DNA from: Oscillospiraceae bacterium | GTDB lineage: Bacteria; Bacillota; Clostridia; Oscillospirales; Ruminococcaceae | NCBI GenBank assembly: GCA_012520915.1 | Contig: JAAYNJ010000017.1 | Coordinates: 124,001 to 188,000, forward strand | Length of the DNA stretch: 64,000 nt | Direction of reading: 5' to 3' | Shown here: piece by piece, positions 15,748-24,199 of the stretch | Numbering within the stretch: position 1 is the stretch's first letter | How the letters are laid out: every line of letters starts with the position of its first letter | Notes under the pieces: model-generated | The model's database searches: none | What the model was told of the DNA's origin: nothing | What the model saw: the letters and a program-made list of their open reading frames with translations, nothing else | Translations under genes and position numbers: made by a program

Positions 15748-17691
15748 TCATTCCGTTGCAATTTCTCTTGTATAGTTCAACAATCCTCCTGCGAGGAGAT
15801 AGTTTTTCTGTCTTTCGGAAACAACAAGACTCATTTTGTAAACGCCTTTGCTCCTGACGTTCTTTGCTTCGATAAATCTTTCGCCTTTCGATATGCTCTC
15901 TCTCAGATTTTCAATTTCGATTATATCGCCTTCGTCTATGTCGTCGTAGTCGGAGGGATTGGTGAAGGTTAGCGGCAATATACCGACATTTATCAAATTA
16001 TCCCTGTGTATGCGGGCGAATGACTTTGCGAGAACAGCTTTCACTCCGAGATGGAGAGGAACGAGCGCGGCATGTTCTCTCGAAGAACCCTGGCCGTAAT
16101 TTTCGCCCGCCACGACCATGCTGTTCACAAAGATTCCTGCCCTTTTAGGGAAGTTGGGATCGCACCCCGTAAAACAGTATTCCGAAAGATGGGGTATGTT
16201 GGACCTGAAGGGTAGGAGCCTGGAATCGGAAGGCATTATATGGTCGGTAGTGATGTTGTCCTCCACCTTGATGGAAACCGCAACCCTGAGGCTGTCGGGA
16301 ATTGCCTCTCCCTGGGGGAAGGGCTTGATGTTCGGACCTCTGACAATATCGACTCTTTCGGCAGCTATTTCTTCGGCGGGGAGATCAAACATATTGTCGT
16401 TTATATCAAACTTTTTGGGAATCTTCGGCTTTGCATCCAAATCGCAATTCGAAGGGTCGGTCAAAACACCGGCAATTGCCGAAACTGCGGCCGTTTCGGG
16501 ACTTACCAGATATACCCGTGCGTCCTTTGTTCCGCTTCGTCCCTCAAAGTTTCTGTTGAAGGTTCTAAGTGAAATTGCACCGCTTGCGGGAGACTGCCCC
16601 ATACCGATACAGGGACCGCATCCGCATTCGAGCAACCGAGCCCCTGAAGAGAGGATATCCGAAAGATATCCGTCTTTTGCGAGCATATAGAGCACCTGGC
16701 GCGATCCCGGGGATATTGTTAGACTGACATTTTCAGCCACCGGTTTTCCCTTGAGAATTTTCGCAACGGTGATGAGGTCGCTGAGCGAAGAGTTGGTACA
16801 GCTTCCTATGCAGACCTGGTCTATTTTCATGCCCTCAAGTTCAGAAACGGGACTGACATTGTCCGGCATATGCGGACAGGCAACCAGAGGCTTGAGCTCG
16901 CTGAGATTAATTTCTATTACTTCGTCATATTCCGCATCGGCGTCGGCTGAAAGTTCGACATAGCTTTCTTCGCGTCCTTGAGCTTTGAGAAACTCGCGTG
17001 TCCTTTTATCCGACGGAAAAATGGAGGTCGTGGCGCCGAGTTCGGTCCCCATATTTGTGATGGTTGCCCTTTCAGGCACCGTAAGGCTCTTTATTCCGTC
17101 GCCGAAATATTCAACAATTTTACCCACAGCTCCTTTTACCGAGATAAGACGCAGAATTTCCAAAATGACGTCTTTCGCAGAAACGCCGTTTTTTAGTGCC
17201 CCCGTCAGCTTTACGCCGAGAAAACCGAGGTCCTGGAGATAGTATGTGCCGCCGCCCATAGCGGATGCGACATCAAGCCCGCCGGCGCCGAACGCGAGCA
17301 TTCCCATACCTCCCGCAGTGGGGGTGTGGCTGTCGGATCCTATAAGAGTTTTACCGGGAACGGCAAATCTCTCAAGGTGAACCTGATGGCAGATTCCGTT
17401 GCCGGGTCTCGAAAAAATAATACCGCTCTTTTTTGCCATCGATTTTATATATGCGTGATCATCGGCATTTTCAAAGCCTGTCTGAAGCATGTTGTGGTCT
17501 ATGTATGCCACCGAAAGCTCGGTTTTTACTCTCGGAATCCCCATTGCCTCAAACTGAAGATAGGCCATAGTCCCGGTGGAGTCCTGGGTGAGGGTCTGAT
17601 CTATCTGTATTCCGATTTCTCCGTTTTTCCCTTCGAGAGATCCTTCTCGAAGGTGTGAGTTAAGAATCTTCTGTGCTACTGTAAATCCCAT
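15748..17691 (-). CDS. aconitate hydratase
   Basis: A 647-residue aconitase, which isomerises citrate to isocitrate through cis-aconitate with a 4Fe-4S cluster. The cluster cysteines are visible as QVCIGSCTNSSLSDL near residue 294 and LECGCGPCIGMGQSPASGAI near residue 358. Other landmarks are GSDSHTPTAGGMGMLAFGAG near residue 118 and the C-terminal swivel domain with YGQGSSREHAAL near residue 535. The length fits the short, mitochondrial-like clostridial form rather than the ~890-residue AcnA. The start has AAAGGGG at good spacing. It heads an apparent acn-icd-rex operon on the minus strand. With isocitrate dehydrogenase it supplies the oxidative branch of an incomplete citric-acid cycle. Confidence 0.95.
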   Translation of the reverse strand: MGFTVAQKILNSHLREGSLEGKNGEIGIQIDQTLTQDSTGTMAYLQFEAMGIPRVKTELSVAYIDHNMLQTGFENADDHAYIKSMAKKSGIIFSRPGNGICHQVHLERFAVPGKTLIGSDSHTPTAGGMGMLAFGAGGLDVASAMGGGTYYLQDLGFLGVKLTGALKNGVSAKDVILEILRLISVKGAVGKIVEYFGDGIKSLTVPERATITNMGTELGATTSIFPSDKRTREFLKAQGREESYVELSADADAEYDEVIEINLSELKPLVACPHMPDNVSPVSELEGMKIDQVCIGSCTNSSLSDLITVAKILKGKPVAENVSLTISPGSRQVLYMLAKDGYLSDILSSGARLLECGCGPCIGMGQSPASGAISLRTFNRNFEGRSGTKDARVYLVSPETAAVSAIAGVLTDPSNCDLDAKPKIPKKFDINDNMFDLPAEEIAAERVDIVRGPNIKPFPQGEAIPDSLRVAVSIKVEDNITTDHIMPSDSRLLPFRSNIPHLSEYCFTGCDPNFPKRAGIFVNSMVVAGENYGQGSSREHAALVPLHLGVKAVLAKSFARIHRDNLINVGILPLTFTNPSDYDDIDEGDIIEIENLRESISKGERFIEAKNVRSKGVYKMSLVVSERQKNYLLAGGLLNYTREIATE

Positions 17692-17761
17692 ATTAACCCC
17701 TTTAAAATAACCGATTTTTAAAAATAAATCGGCCGAAAATAATTATTTTGTTGCTGTAAAT

Positions 17762-17790
17762 ATAATATAGTAATGGTGAATAGTTGTCAA
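17762..17790 (-). promoter_or_regulatory. probable promoter of the acn-icd-rex operon
   Basis: On the minus strand TTGACA (17790-17785), a 17-base spacer and TATTAT (17767-17762), about 70 bases before the aconitase start. Confidence 0.6.
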
Positions 17791-17966
17791 TTTGTTAAAG
17801 AAATCGAATATCTTGAAAAAGTGCGATAAACATAGTTGTGACAGGAGTTCAGGCGTCTTTTACGCAACCGTTTTAAAAGGGTGTTCTGTTGAATAAATCC
17901 GCATTTTGTTGTAATCTAAACTAGTTGGCATTCCGATATGGTTTTTCGATGTGACAGGGGCGGATT

Positions 17967-18818
17967 TTGACTCTTTTTGAAGTGATTCTTCAGGGAATTT
18001 TACAAGGATTTACGGAATTTCTTCCGGTCAGCAGCAGCGGGCATCTTTCCCTGTTTCAGTATTTTTTCGGTCTTTCGGGAGAGGAGGCCCTCTCCTTTTC
18101 GATAGTCCTCCACCTCGGCACGCTGTTTGCCGTTTTCATTGCATTCGGCGGAGAGATAATAAGGATGATAAAGGACTTTTTCGGTATAGTAGCGGATATA
18201 TTTACCGGAAAGTTTAAGCCCTCGTTTTACGATGAGGGGAAAAAGGCGGTTCTGATGACCTTTGTCGCCCTTCTGCCTCTCGTCTTGATTGTCTTTATAA
18301 AGGATGCGGTTTCCGCATTTTCCACCGACGAGGACATAGTTGTGGAGGGAATATGCTTTATAATAACCGGTATTATGATTTTCTTTGCCTCAAAGAGAAA
18401 AAGAAATGACAGGACGGCGAAAAATATGACGGTGAGAGATTCTCTCATAATAGGAGCGGCCCAGACGGTGGCGGTAATGCCCGGAATATCCCGTTCGGGC
18501 GCAACCGTTTCAACGGGACTTATGCTCGGATTTGAAAGGGAGTTTTGCATATCCTTCTCCTTCATTCTCGGAATACCCGCGATTCTGGGCTCTGCCGTTT
18601 TGGAGATTCCGGATGCCGTTGCGTCGGGCGATATACTGCCCTTCAGACTGCTGGCAGTCGGGTTTTTAACATCTGCCTTTTTCGGGTTTTTGTCTATAAA
18701 ACTGGTAAAGTGGCTCATCACCACAAACAGATATGTGTATTTCTCCTACTATACGGTGGCGTTGGGAGTGTTTGCGGTGATATTCGGTATAATAAATAAA
18801 ATCAACGTGGGGGTGTGA
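17967..18818 (+). CDS. uppP: undecaprenyl-diphosphatase
   Basis: A 283-residue membrane phosphatase of the UppP/BacA family, which dephosphorylates undecaprenyl diphosphate so that the lipid carrier can be reused in cell-wall synthesis; its action also raises bacitracin tolerance. The two active-site regions are clear: GFTEFLPVSSSGHLSLFQ near residue 12 and PGISRSGATVSTGLMLGF near residue 171. About seven to eight hydrophobic segments are present. The start is TTG with AGGGG six bases upstream. The stop overlaps the ftsK start by four bases (GTGA), so it leads a four-gene operon. Confidence 0.95.
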   Translation: MTLFEVILQGILQGFTEFLPVSSSGHLSLFQYFFGLSGEEALSFSIVLHLGTLFAVFIAFGGEIIRMIKDFFGIVADIFTGKFKPSFYDEGKKAVLMTFVALLPLVLIVFIKDAVSAFSTDEDIVVEGICFIITGIMIFFASKRKRNDRTAKNMTVRDSLIIGAAQTVAVMPGISRSGATVSTGLMLGFEREFCISFSFILGIPAILGSAVLEIPDAVASGDILPFRLLAVGFLTSAFFGFLSIKLVKWLITTNRYVYFSYYTVALGVFAVIFGIINKINVGV

Positions 18819-21316
18819 GGTTGTCGACGAGAAAAGGCAGGCCCACCAAAGCTGAAATTGAAAAAAGAAAACGGGCGGAATTTATATTAAAGGAAAAAAA
18901 ACGTAAGCGGCAGATTACATCCATAATACTGTTTGCGTTGTCCGTGCTGGTTACATCTCTGAGCCTGATTCAGGGACAGAATGTATGGCACGTGATGCAC
19001 GATGTGCTCTTCGGAATATTCGGGATTTTCTCCTACATAGTCGGACCGTTTCTTATGGCGGTCGCCGTTTATACGGCATACGACAAAACACCGGGTAAAG
19101 GAAAGACCGTAGCGATATTGTTTCTTATGCTCTCTGTGAGCGGCGCTTTCCTTATTTTTTCGTCAATAGATGTAGACACGGGTTCAATAGGGGATAAGAT
19201 AGCGCGTCTTTATCTTAAGGGTGTGGAGAAGAAAGGGGGAGGAGTTGCTTCCGCTCCCATAGGACTTTTACTTACGGAACTCTTCGGATATCCCGGAGCG
19301 AATATCACGGTCATCCTGATTATTTTCGTGCTGTTTATGATTGTTAGCGGAAAAACGATTATCGATCTTGTTGAAGGGATGAAAAAACCCATAGTTGCCC
19401 AGCGCGAAAAGCGTATTGACGAGCAGAAACTGATCGAAGAATTCGGACCTGAGAAGGATATGGTACAGGGCAGCACAAAGACCAAAAATATAGATATTGC
19501 CCTTACCGACAGGAGCGATATAGATATCCCTCTGGGACCCCCGCCGCTTGAAGCTGCTGAGCCTTTCGATCTGCCTTTTGAGCCGAATACCTCTCCCGAG
19601 GAGATTGAAACAGATCTCGTGCTGCCACCGACACCTCCCGAGGCCGCGGTTCTGACTATATTCGAAGAAGCGGAAAGAGAAAGAAGGGAAATGGGCAGGG
19701 TGTTCGCCGAGTTTCCCGGACGGGTTGAAAACGATACCGAAGAGCTCATAAGAAAAGCTGCGGAGAAAGAACGCGAAGAAAAGGACGTTGTTTCGGAAAG
19801 CAAACGTGCGGAAAAGGCAAAAAGCGGTTTTAAATTCCCGTCGATAGAGCTGCTGGAAAAGGATCACAGGCGCTACGAGGGGGATATATCCGATGAACTC
19901 AGGACTAATGCCGATTTTTTGGTCAAGACTCTGGAGAGCTTCGGAGTAAAAACAAGAGTCGTGGATATTTCGCGCGGCCCGACTGTCACGAGATATGAGC
20001 TTCAGCCGGACAGAGGGGTAAGACTCAGCAAAATAACAAACCTCGCCGACGACATCGCCCTTAACCTCGCTACCGCGGGCGTCAGGATAGAAGCTCCGAT
20101 TCCGAACAAGGCGGCTGTCGGAATAGAGGTTCCGAATAATCAAAAGAGAATGGTGCGACTCAGACCGGTGATTGAGAGCAGAGAATTTGCCGAATCCGGT
20201 TCGCCTCTTACCTTTGCACTCGGCAGGGATATAAGCGGTAAAGTGATGGTGGCCGATATTGCGAAAATGCCCCATCTTCTTATAGCCGGAACAACCGGAT
20301 CGGGCAAATCAAGAACGCTGCACTCGATGATAATTAGCCTGATATACAAATCCGCTCCGGAAGATTTGAGATTTGTCTTTATCGACCCGAAGATGGTGGA
20401 ATTCGGGATATATAACGGCATACCTCATATGCTTATACCCGTTGTTACCGATGCGAGAAAGGCGTCGGGGGCGCTCGGTTGGGCGGTAGGTGAGATGCTT
20501 AAAAGATACAAACTCTTTTCCGAGACAGGGGTGCGGGATATAACCGCATACAACAAGCTTGTTGAAAAGGGGGATGCGAACGGGATCTTTGAGGAAGAAG
20601 TCCTGCTCGAAAAATTGCCCAGGATTGTCATAATAATTGACGAACTGGCCGATCTCATGATGGCGTCTCCGAGAGAGGTTGAGGACTCGATATGCAGACT
20701 TGCACAGATGGCGAGAGCGGCGGGTCTGCATCTGGTGATAGCAACACAGCGCCCGTCGGTGGATGTCATAACGGGAGTCATCAAAGCAAACATATCTTCA
20801 CGAATAGCATTGTCGGTTTCCTCACAGGTAGACAGCAGAACGATAATCGACACCGTGGGAGCGGAAAAACTGATAGGCAACGGCGATATGCTGTTTATGC
20901 CGATGGATCTTCCTAAACCGGTCAGGATTCAGGGGGCGTTTGTATCCGACGAAGAGATAGACAGGGTGGTAAAAGACCTCAAAAAGAATTTTGAGACGGA
21001 ATACAACGAGGAAGTTTTGGAGGAAATCGAACGTCAGGCCAAAGAACAGGGCACAAAACAGGGAGCCTCCGCATCCTCTGCTTCCGATGACGACGAGATG
21101 CTCGACAGCGCTATTGAACTTGTGATTGAGATAAAGCAGGCCTCCACATCCATGCTGCAACGGCGCCTAAAACTGGGTTATGCGAGAGCGGCACGGATTA
21201 TGGATGAGATGGAGGCTATGGGAATAGTAGGACCTCAGGACGGAGCAAAACCGAGAACGGTAAATATGACGAAAGAGCAATGGTATGAGATGAAACTGGC
21301 GAGGGGTGAAGAGTGA
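18815..21316 (+). CDS. FtsK/SpoIIIE family DNA translocase
   Basis: An 833-residue DNA pump of the FtsK/SpoIIIE family, which moves chromosomal DNA through the closing septum at division or sporulation. Order of parts: a basic N terminus, four membrane helices (about residues 30-185), an acidic, proline-rich linker to residue 350, the alpha/beta motor with Walker A AGTTGSGKSRTLHSMI near residue 490 and Walker B IVIIIDELADLMM near residue 607, and a C-terminal winged-helix gamma domain (about 770-830) ending near GAKPRTVNM that reads polar DNA motifs. The GTG start overlaps uppP by four bases. Whether it acts in vegetative division or in spore formation cannot be told; the family assignment is secure. 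Confidence 0.95.
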   Translation: MRLSTRKGRPTKAEIEKRKRAEFILKEKKRKRQITSIILFALSVLVTSLSLIQGQNVWHVMHDVLFGIFGIFSYIVGPFLMAVAVYTAYDKTPGKGKTVAILFLMLSVSGAFLIFSSIDVDTGSIGDKIARLYLKGVEKKGGGVASAPIGLLLTELFGYPGANITVILIIFVLFMIVSGKTIIDLVEGMKKPIVAQREKRIDEQKLIEEFGPEKDMVQGSTKTKNIDIALTDRSDIDIPLGPPPLEAAEPFDLPFEPNTSPEEIETDLVLPPTPPEAAVLTIFEEAERERREMGRVFAEFPGRVENDTEELIRKAAEKEREEKDVVSESKRAEKAKSGFKFPSIELLEKDHRRYEGDISDELRTNADFLVKTLESFGVKTRVVDISRGPTVTRYELQPDRGVRLSKITNLADDIALNLATAGVRIEAPIPNKAAVGIEVPNNQKRMVRLRPVIESREFAESGSPLTFALGRDISGKVMVADIAKMPHLLIAGTTGSGKSRTLHSMIISLIYKSAPEDLRFVFIDPKMVEFGIYNGIPHMLIPVVTDARKASGALGWAVGEMLKRYKLFSETGVRDITAYNKLVEKGDANGIFEEEVLLEKLPRIVIIIDELADLMMASPREVEDSICRLAQMARAAGLHLVIATQRPSVDVITGVIKANISSRIALSVSSQVDSRTIIDTVGAEKLIGNGDMLFMPMDLPKPVRIQGAFVSDEEIDRVVKDLKKNFETEYNEEVLEEIERQAKEQGTKQGASASSASDDDEMLDSAIELVIEIKQASTSMLQRRLKLGYARAARIMDEMEAMGIVGPQDGAKPRTVNMTKEQWYEMKLARGEE

Positions 21317-22254
21317 GCGATAAATCCGCCAAATCGAAAACACTTAAAAAAGCAATTGCAATCGTCGCGGCGGTTTTGTTGATACTTCTCTCTCCGATAT
21401 CCACCGTTATATTTGACGGGATAGAAGAATTAGTTTTCAACCTCACGGGAAGCGCCTTTTCCATGAAAATTCAGCTTGAAGACGGAGAGGCAATGGTTGC
21501 CGTACTCGATGTGGGGCAGGCGGAGAGTATTTTTATTAAAGACGGGGATATCAGTGTTCTGATAGATGCCGGCGACACTCGGTCGGAAGAAAAAATTGTC
21601 AAGTTTTTAAAAGCAAACGGCATAAAAAAACTGGACTACCTTATAAATACCCACCCCCACGCCGACCACATCGGAGGTATGCGGAAGGTGATCGAAAGTT
21701 TCGAAGTGGGAAATGTAATATTTCCCGAGGTGCCTAAGAAATTGATTCCCACCAACGAGCTGTACACAAACCTTCTTAAGACTATGGAAAAAGAGGGAAC
21801 TCCTCTGAGAATTGCAAAAAGAAATGAAGAAATCCCTCTCGGCAACGGCATGCTTGAAGTAATCTACACCGGTCCCGCAGACAATTTGAATGACTGTTCG
21901 ACGGTTATGATTTACAGATTTGAAGAGACCTCCTTTATGCTTACGGGAGATATAGAAAAGGCTGCCGAAAGAGAAATTTTATCCTATAAAACCGACCTCG
22001 GCTGCAATGTGTTGAAGTTGGGGCATCACGGAAGTTCGACATCGACCGGAAAGAAGTTTCTCGACGCCGTCAATCCGGAATATGCCGTTACCAGTGTCGG
22101 AGCCGATAACAGCTACAACCATCCCCACAAGGAGGTTATCGGACTGCTAAGAGACAAAGGAATACAACTTTATCGAACCGACAACGACGGCGATGTGGTT
22201 TTTGTGACAAACGGCGAAGAAATTGAAATATTTACATCTAAGGAGGGAAAATGA
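21313..22254 (+). CDS. ComEC/Rec2-like metallo-beta-lactamase-fold hydrolase
   Basis: A 313-residue protein with an N-terminal membrane segment (AIAIVAAVLLILLSPIS, about residues 14-30) and an exported metallo-beta-lactamase domain like that at the C terminus of ComEC. Metal-binding motif THPHADHIGGM near residue 112, DCSTVMIYRF near residue 195, LTGDIEKAAE near residue 213 and LGHHGSSTSTGKKFL near residue 236 are typical. It lacks the ComEC channel domain. Such stand-alone extracellular forms are widespread in Clostridia; a nuclease activity is assumed from ComEC. The GTG start overlaps ftsK by four bases and its end overlaps the DUF3006 gene by four bases. Confidence 0.88.
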   Translation: MSDKSAKSKTLKKAIAIVAAVLLILLSPISTVIFDGIEELVFNLTGSAFSMKIQLEDGEAMVAVLDVGQAESIFIKDGDISVLIDAGDTRSEEKIVKFLKANGIKKLDYLINTHPHADHIGGMRKVIESFEVGNVIFPEVPKKLIPTNELYTNLLKTMEKEGTPLRIAKRNEEIPLGNGMLEVIYTGPADNLNDCSTVMIYRFEETSFMLTGDIEKAAEREILSYKTDLGCNVLKLGHHGSSTSTGKKFLDAVNPEYAVTSVGADNSYNHPHKEVIGLLRDKGIQLYRTDNDGDVVFVTNGEEIEIFTSKEGK

Positions 22255-22472
22255 CTGCTTTTTATGTTGACAGGATAGAAGAGGGTTATGCGGTTTTGTT
22301 GTTTGAAGTGAAACAGGAGGTTGTGCTTCCGGTATCCTCCTTTGATTTTGAGATATCGGAGGGTTCGGTTTTGCTGTTTGACGGTGAAAACTTTACGCTT
22401 TCGATTGAAAAAGAAGAAGAAAAGCGAAATGAAAATGCCGATCTTCTTGAAAAACTGCTCAACAGAAACTGA
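22251..22472 (+). CDS. DUF3006 domain protein
   Basis: A 73-residue protein of the DUF3006 family: YVDRIEEGYAVLLFE at the N terminus, a short beta-rich body, and a charged helix at the C terminus. Function is unknown. Proteins of this family are very often encoded directly after ComEC-like hydrolases, as here, where the start overlaps the preceding gene by four bases (ATGA). The two probably act together. A strong terminator follows. Confidence 0.85.
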   Translation: MTAFYVDRIEEGYAVLLFEVKQEVVLPVSSFDFEISEGSVLLFDGENFTLSIEKEEEKRNENADLLEKLLNRN

Positions 22473-22525
22473 CAGAACACCGACCGGGAACTTTTTCGGT
22501 TAATCTGGCAATCAAACAGAAATAT

Positions 22526-22556
22526 AAGGCGGATGTTAAACCCATCCGCCTTTTTC
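22526..22556 (+). terminator. terminator of the uppP-ftsK-MBL-DUF3006 operon
   Basis: AAGGCGGATG (22526-22535) pairs with CATCCGCCTT (22543-22552) over a short loop and is followed by a T-run. Confidence 0.88.
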
Positions 22557-22642
22557 GGTTATCAGATTTGAATATAAACAGATATCGTCAATTTTAAAAT
22601 AACGCACAATAGGTGAAGTGAAACGGGGTTCAATGCAAATCT

Positions 22643-23929
22643 TTAATCTATCTGTCTGCCGATACATAGGGAATTTGTGTCATCGAAACTTTCGATATAA
22701 ACCGTGACCGCTTCTCCTCTTTTTGCGCTTCCCGAAAAGTTGACGGGGATATACCTTGCATCATATCCCGAAATGAGACCGTCAGCGCTCTTTGTCTCGG
22801 CTATTACCTTAGTCGCAGAACCGATTTTTGAAGAGAGAATTTTTTTTCGGGATTCTTCCCCCGCATCCCTCATAGCGAGCGCTCTGGCAGTCTTTATGTC
22901 ATTTTTAATCTGTGGCATCCTATCCGCCGGAGTTCCCGGTCGTCTGGAGTATGGGAAAACGTGACATTTCAAAAAATCAAAATTCCGTACAAACTCGAGA
23001 CTCTCTGAAAACTCCTCATCCGATTCACAGGGAAACCCGACGATGACGTCGGTTGTGAATGTCGGATCGCAAAACAGTTCTCTTATCCTGCGTGTAACTT
23101 TGAGAAACAGACCGGTGTCATAATTTCTCGACATTCGTGCGAGTGTGGCATCGCTGCCGCTCTGAAGCGAGAGGTGAAAATGCGGACAGAGTTTTTCTGT
23201 TTTCGACAGGCGAATCAGAAGTTCCTCGTCAAGCGAATCGACATCAAGCGAGGAGAGGCGAACCCTCTCTATCCCCTCGGGAAGAGCTGCCGCTTCAACG
23301 GCATCCGCAAGACTTTTGCCTGTGTCTTTACCGTATCTCGAGATATTAATGCCGGTCAGGACAATCTCCTTGTGGCCGATACCTGCGAGCCTTTCGGCAT
23401 CCTTTAAAATCAGTCCGGGAGAAAGTGAACGTACTCTCCCCCTCGCGTGGGGTATTATGCAGTAACTGCAAAACCTGTCGCAACCGTCTTCGATTTTTAA
23501 AAACGCTCTGGTGTGTGAGCCGAAAGAAAAAATTTCCAGCCTTTCGATCTCCCGCCCATGGGGTTTTATCAGGATTTGTCTTTCCCTGCTTTCGAGATAG
23601 CCTTCAATCGCCTTCGCAATATCGTTTCGATTGCTGTTTCCCATAATGATATCGACCGAATCAAGTTCTTTTGCGGCGTCCGGAGACACCTGCGGTAGGC
23701 AGCCCGTCAGTATGGTGATGACATCGGGGTTTTTTCTCTTAGATCTTTTTACGAGGTTTCTCGTTTTTTTATCGCTGACGGCGGTAACGGTGCAGGAATT
23801 GACAACAACAATATCGGCGCAATCCGCGCTGTCGACGATATGGTAGCCTTTGGAAGATAAAAGGTCGGACATCGCCTGTGTTTCGAAGCTGTTGGATTTA
23901 CATCCGAGTGTTTGAAAAAAGACCTTCAC
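22643..23929 (-). CDS. mtaB: tRNA t6A37 methylthiotransferase MtaB
   Basis: A 428-residue radical-SAM methylthiotransferase that converts N6-threonylcarbamoyl-adenosine 37 to its 2-methylthio form in ANN-decoding tRNAs. Domains: an N-terminal Fe-S domain with FQTLGCKSN, VVNSCTVTAVSDKKTRN and LTGCLPQ cysteines, a radical-SAM core with EDGCDRFCSYCIIPHARGR near residue 144, and a C-terminal TRAM-like region. I start it at GTG 23929 because GGAGG lies seven bases upstream and the product then opens VKVFFQTLGCK like its relatives; the frame continues 12 codons further without a good site. MiaB and RimO differ in their start and core motifs, so MtaB is the best match. Confidence 0.9.
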   Translation of the reverse strand: MKVFFQTLGCKSNSFETQAMSDLLSSKGYHIVDSADCADIVVVNSCTVTAVSDKKTRNLVKRSKRKNPDVITILTGCLPQVSPDAAKELDSVDIIMGNSNRNDIAKAIEGYLESRERQILIKPHGREIERLEIFSFGSHTRAFLKIEDGCDRFCSYCIIPHARGRVRSLSPGLILKDAERLAGIGHKEIVLTGINISRYGKDTGKSLADAVEAAALPEGIERVRLSSLDVDSLDEELLIRLSKTEKLCPHFHLSLQSGSDATLARMSRNYDTGLFLKVTRRIRELFCDPTFTTDVIVGFPCESDEEFSESLEFVRNFDFLKCHVFPYSRRPGTPADRMPQIKNDIKTARALAMRDAGEESRKKILSSKIGSATKVIAETKSADGLISGYDARYIPVNFSGSAKRGEAVTVYIESFDDTNSLCIGRQID

Positions 23930-24031
23930 TGTGACCCTCCGAATCGCTTTATCTGCAGTCATCAAATTATAACATCGACGGTCGAAAATTCACATACCGG
24001 ACAGTTTATGACGGAAGTTACAAAATTGTCG

Positions 24032-24058
24032 ACAAAAATTTGTGAGCCCAAATTTTGT
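24032..24058. repeat. inverted repeat upstream of pgi
   Basis: ACAAAAATTT (24032-24041) and AAATTTTGT (24050-24058) flank an 8-base loop; a further GTCGA/TCGAC pair outside extends the symmetry with a bulge. It lies between the divergent mtaB and pgi genes and could be an operator or a hairpin. Confidence 0.45.
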
Positions 24059-24093
24059 TTTATCGACTTTGCTCCTTGCCTTTAAAACTTGGG

Positions 24094-24099
24094 TATAAT
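24094..24099 (+). promoter_or_regulatory. putative -10 element for pgi
   Basis: TATAAT at 24094-24099, about 100 bases before the pgi start. No convincing -35 at proper spacing was found. Confidence 0.4.
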
Positions 24100-24199
24100 A
24101 TCATTAAATAATAACATTTTACAGTTGCCGAAGACGATAAAAAATGGATGTCGCAGAGAATCCCGTACAAACAATAGATCATTTCGAAAGAGGTGTTTT

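Noticed and set aside
17776-17803. Possible Rex operator near the aconitase promoter (TTGTTAAAG at 17792-17800).
   Set aside because: Only one half-site is present; the inverted second half needed by the Rex dimer is missing.
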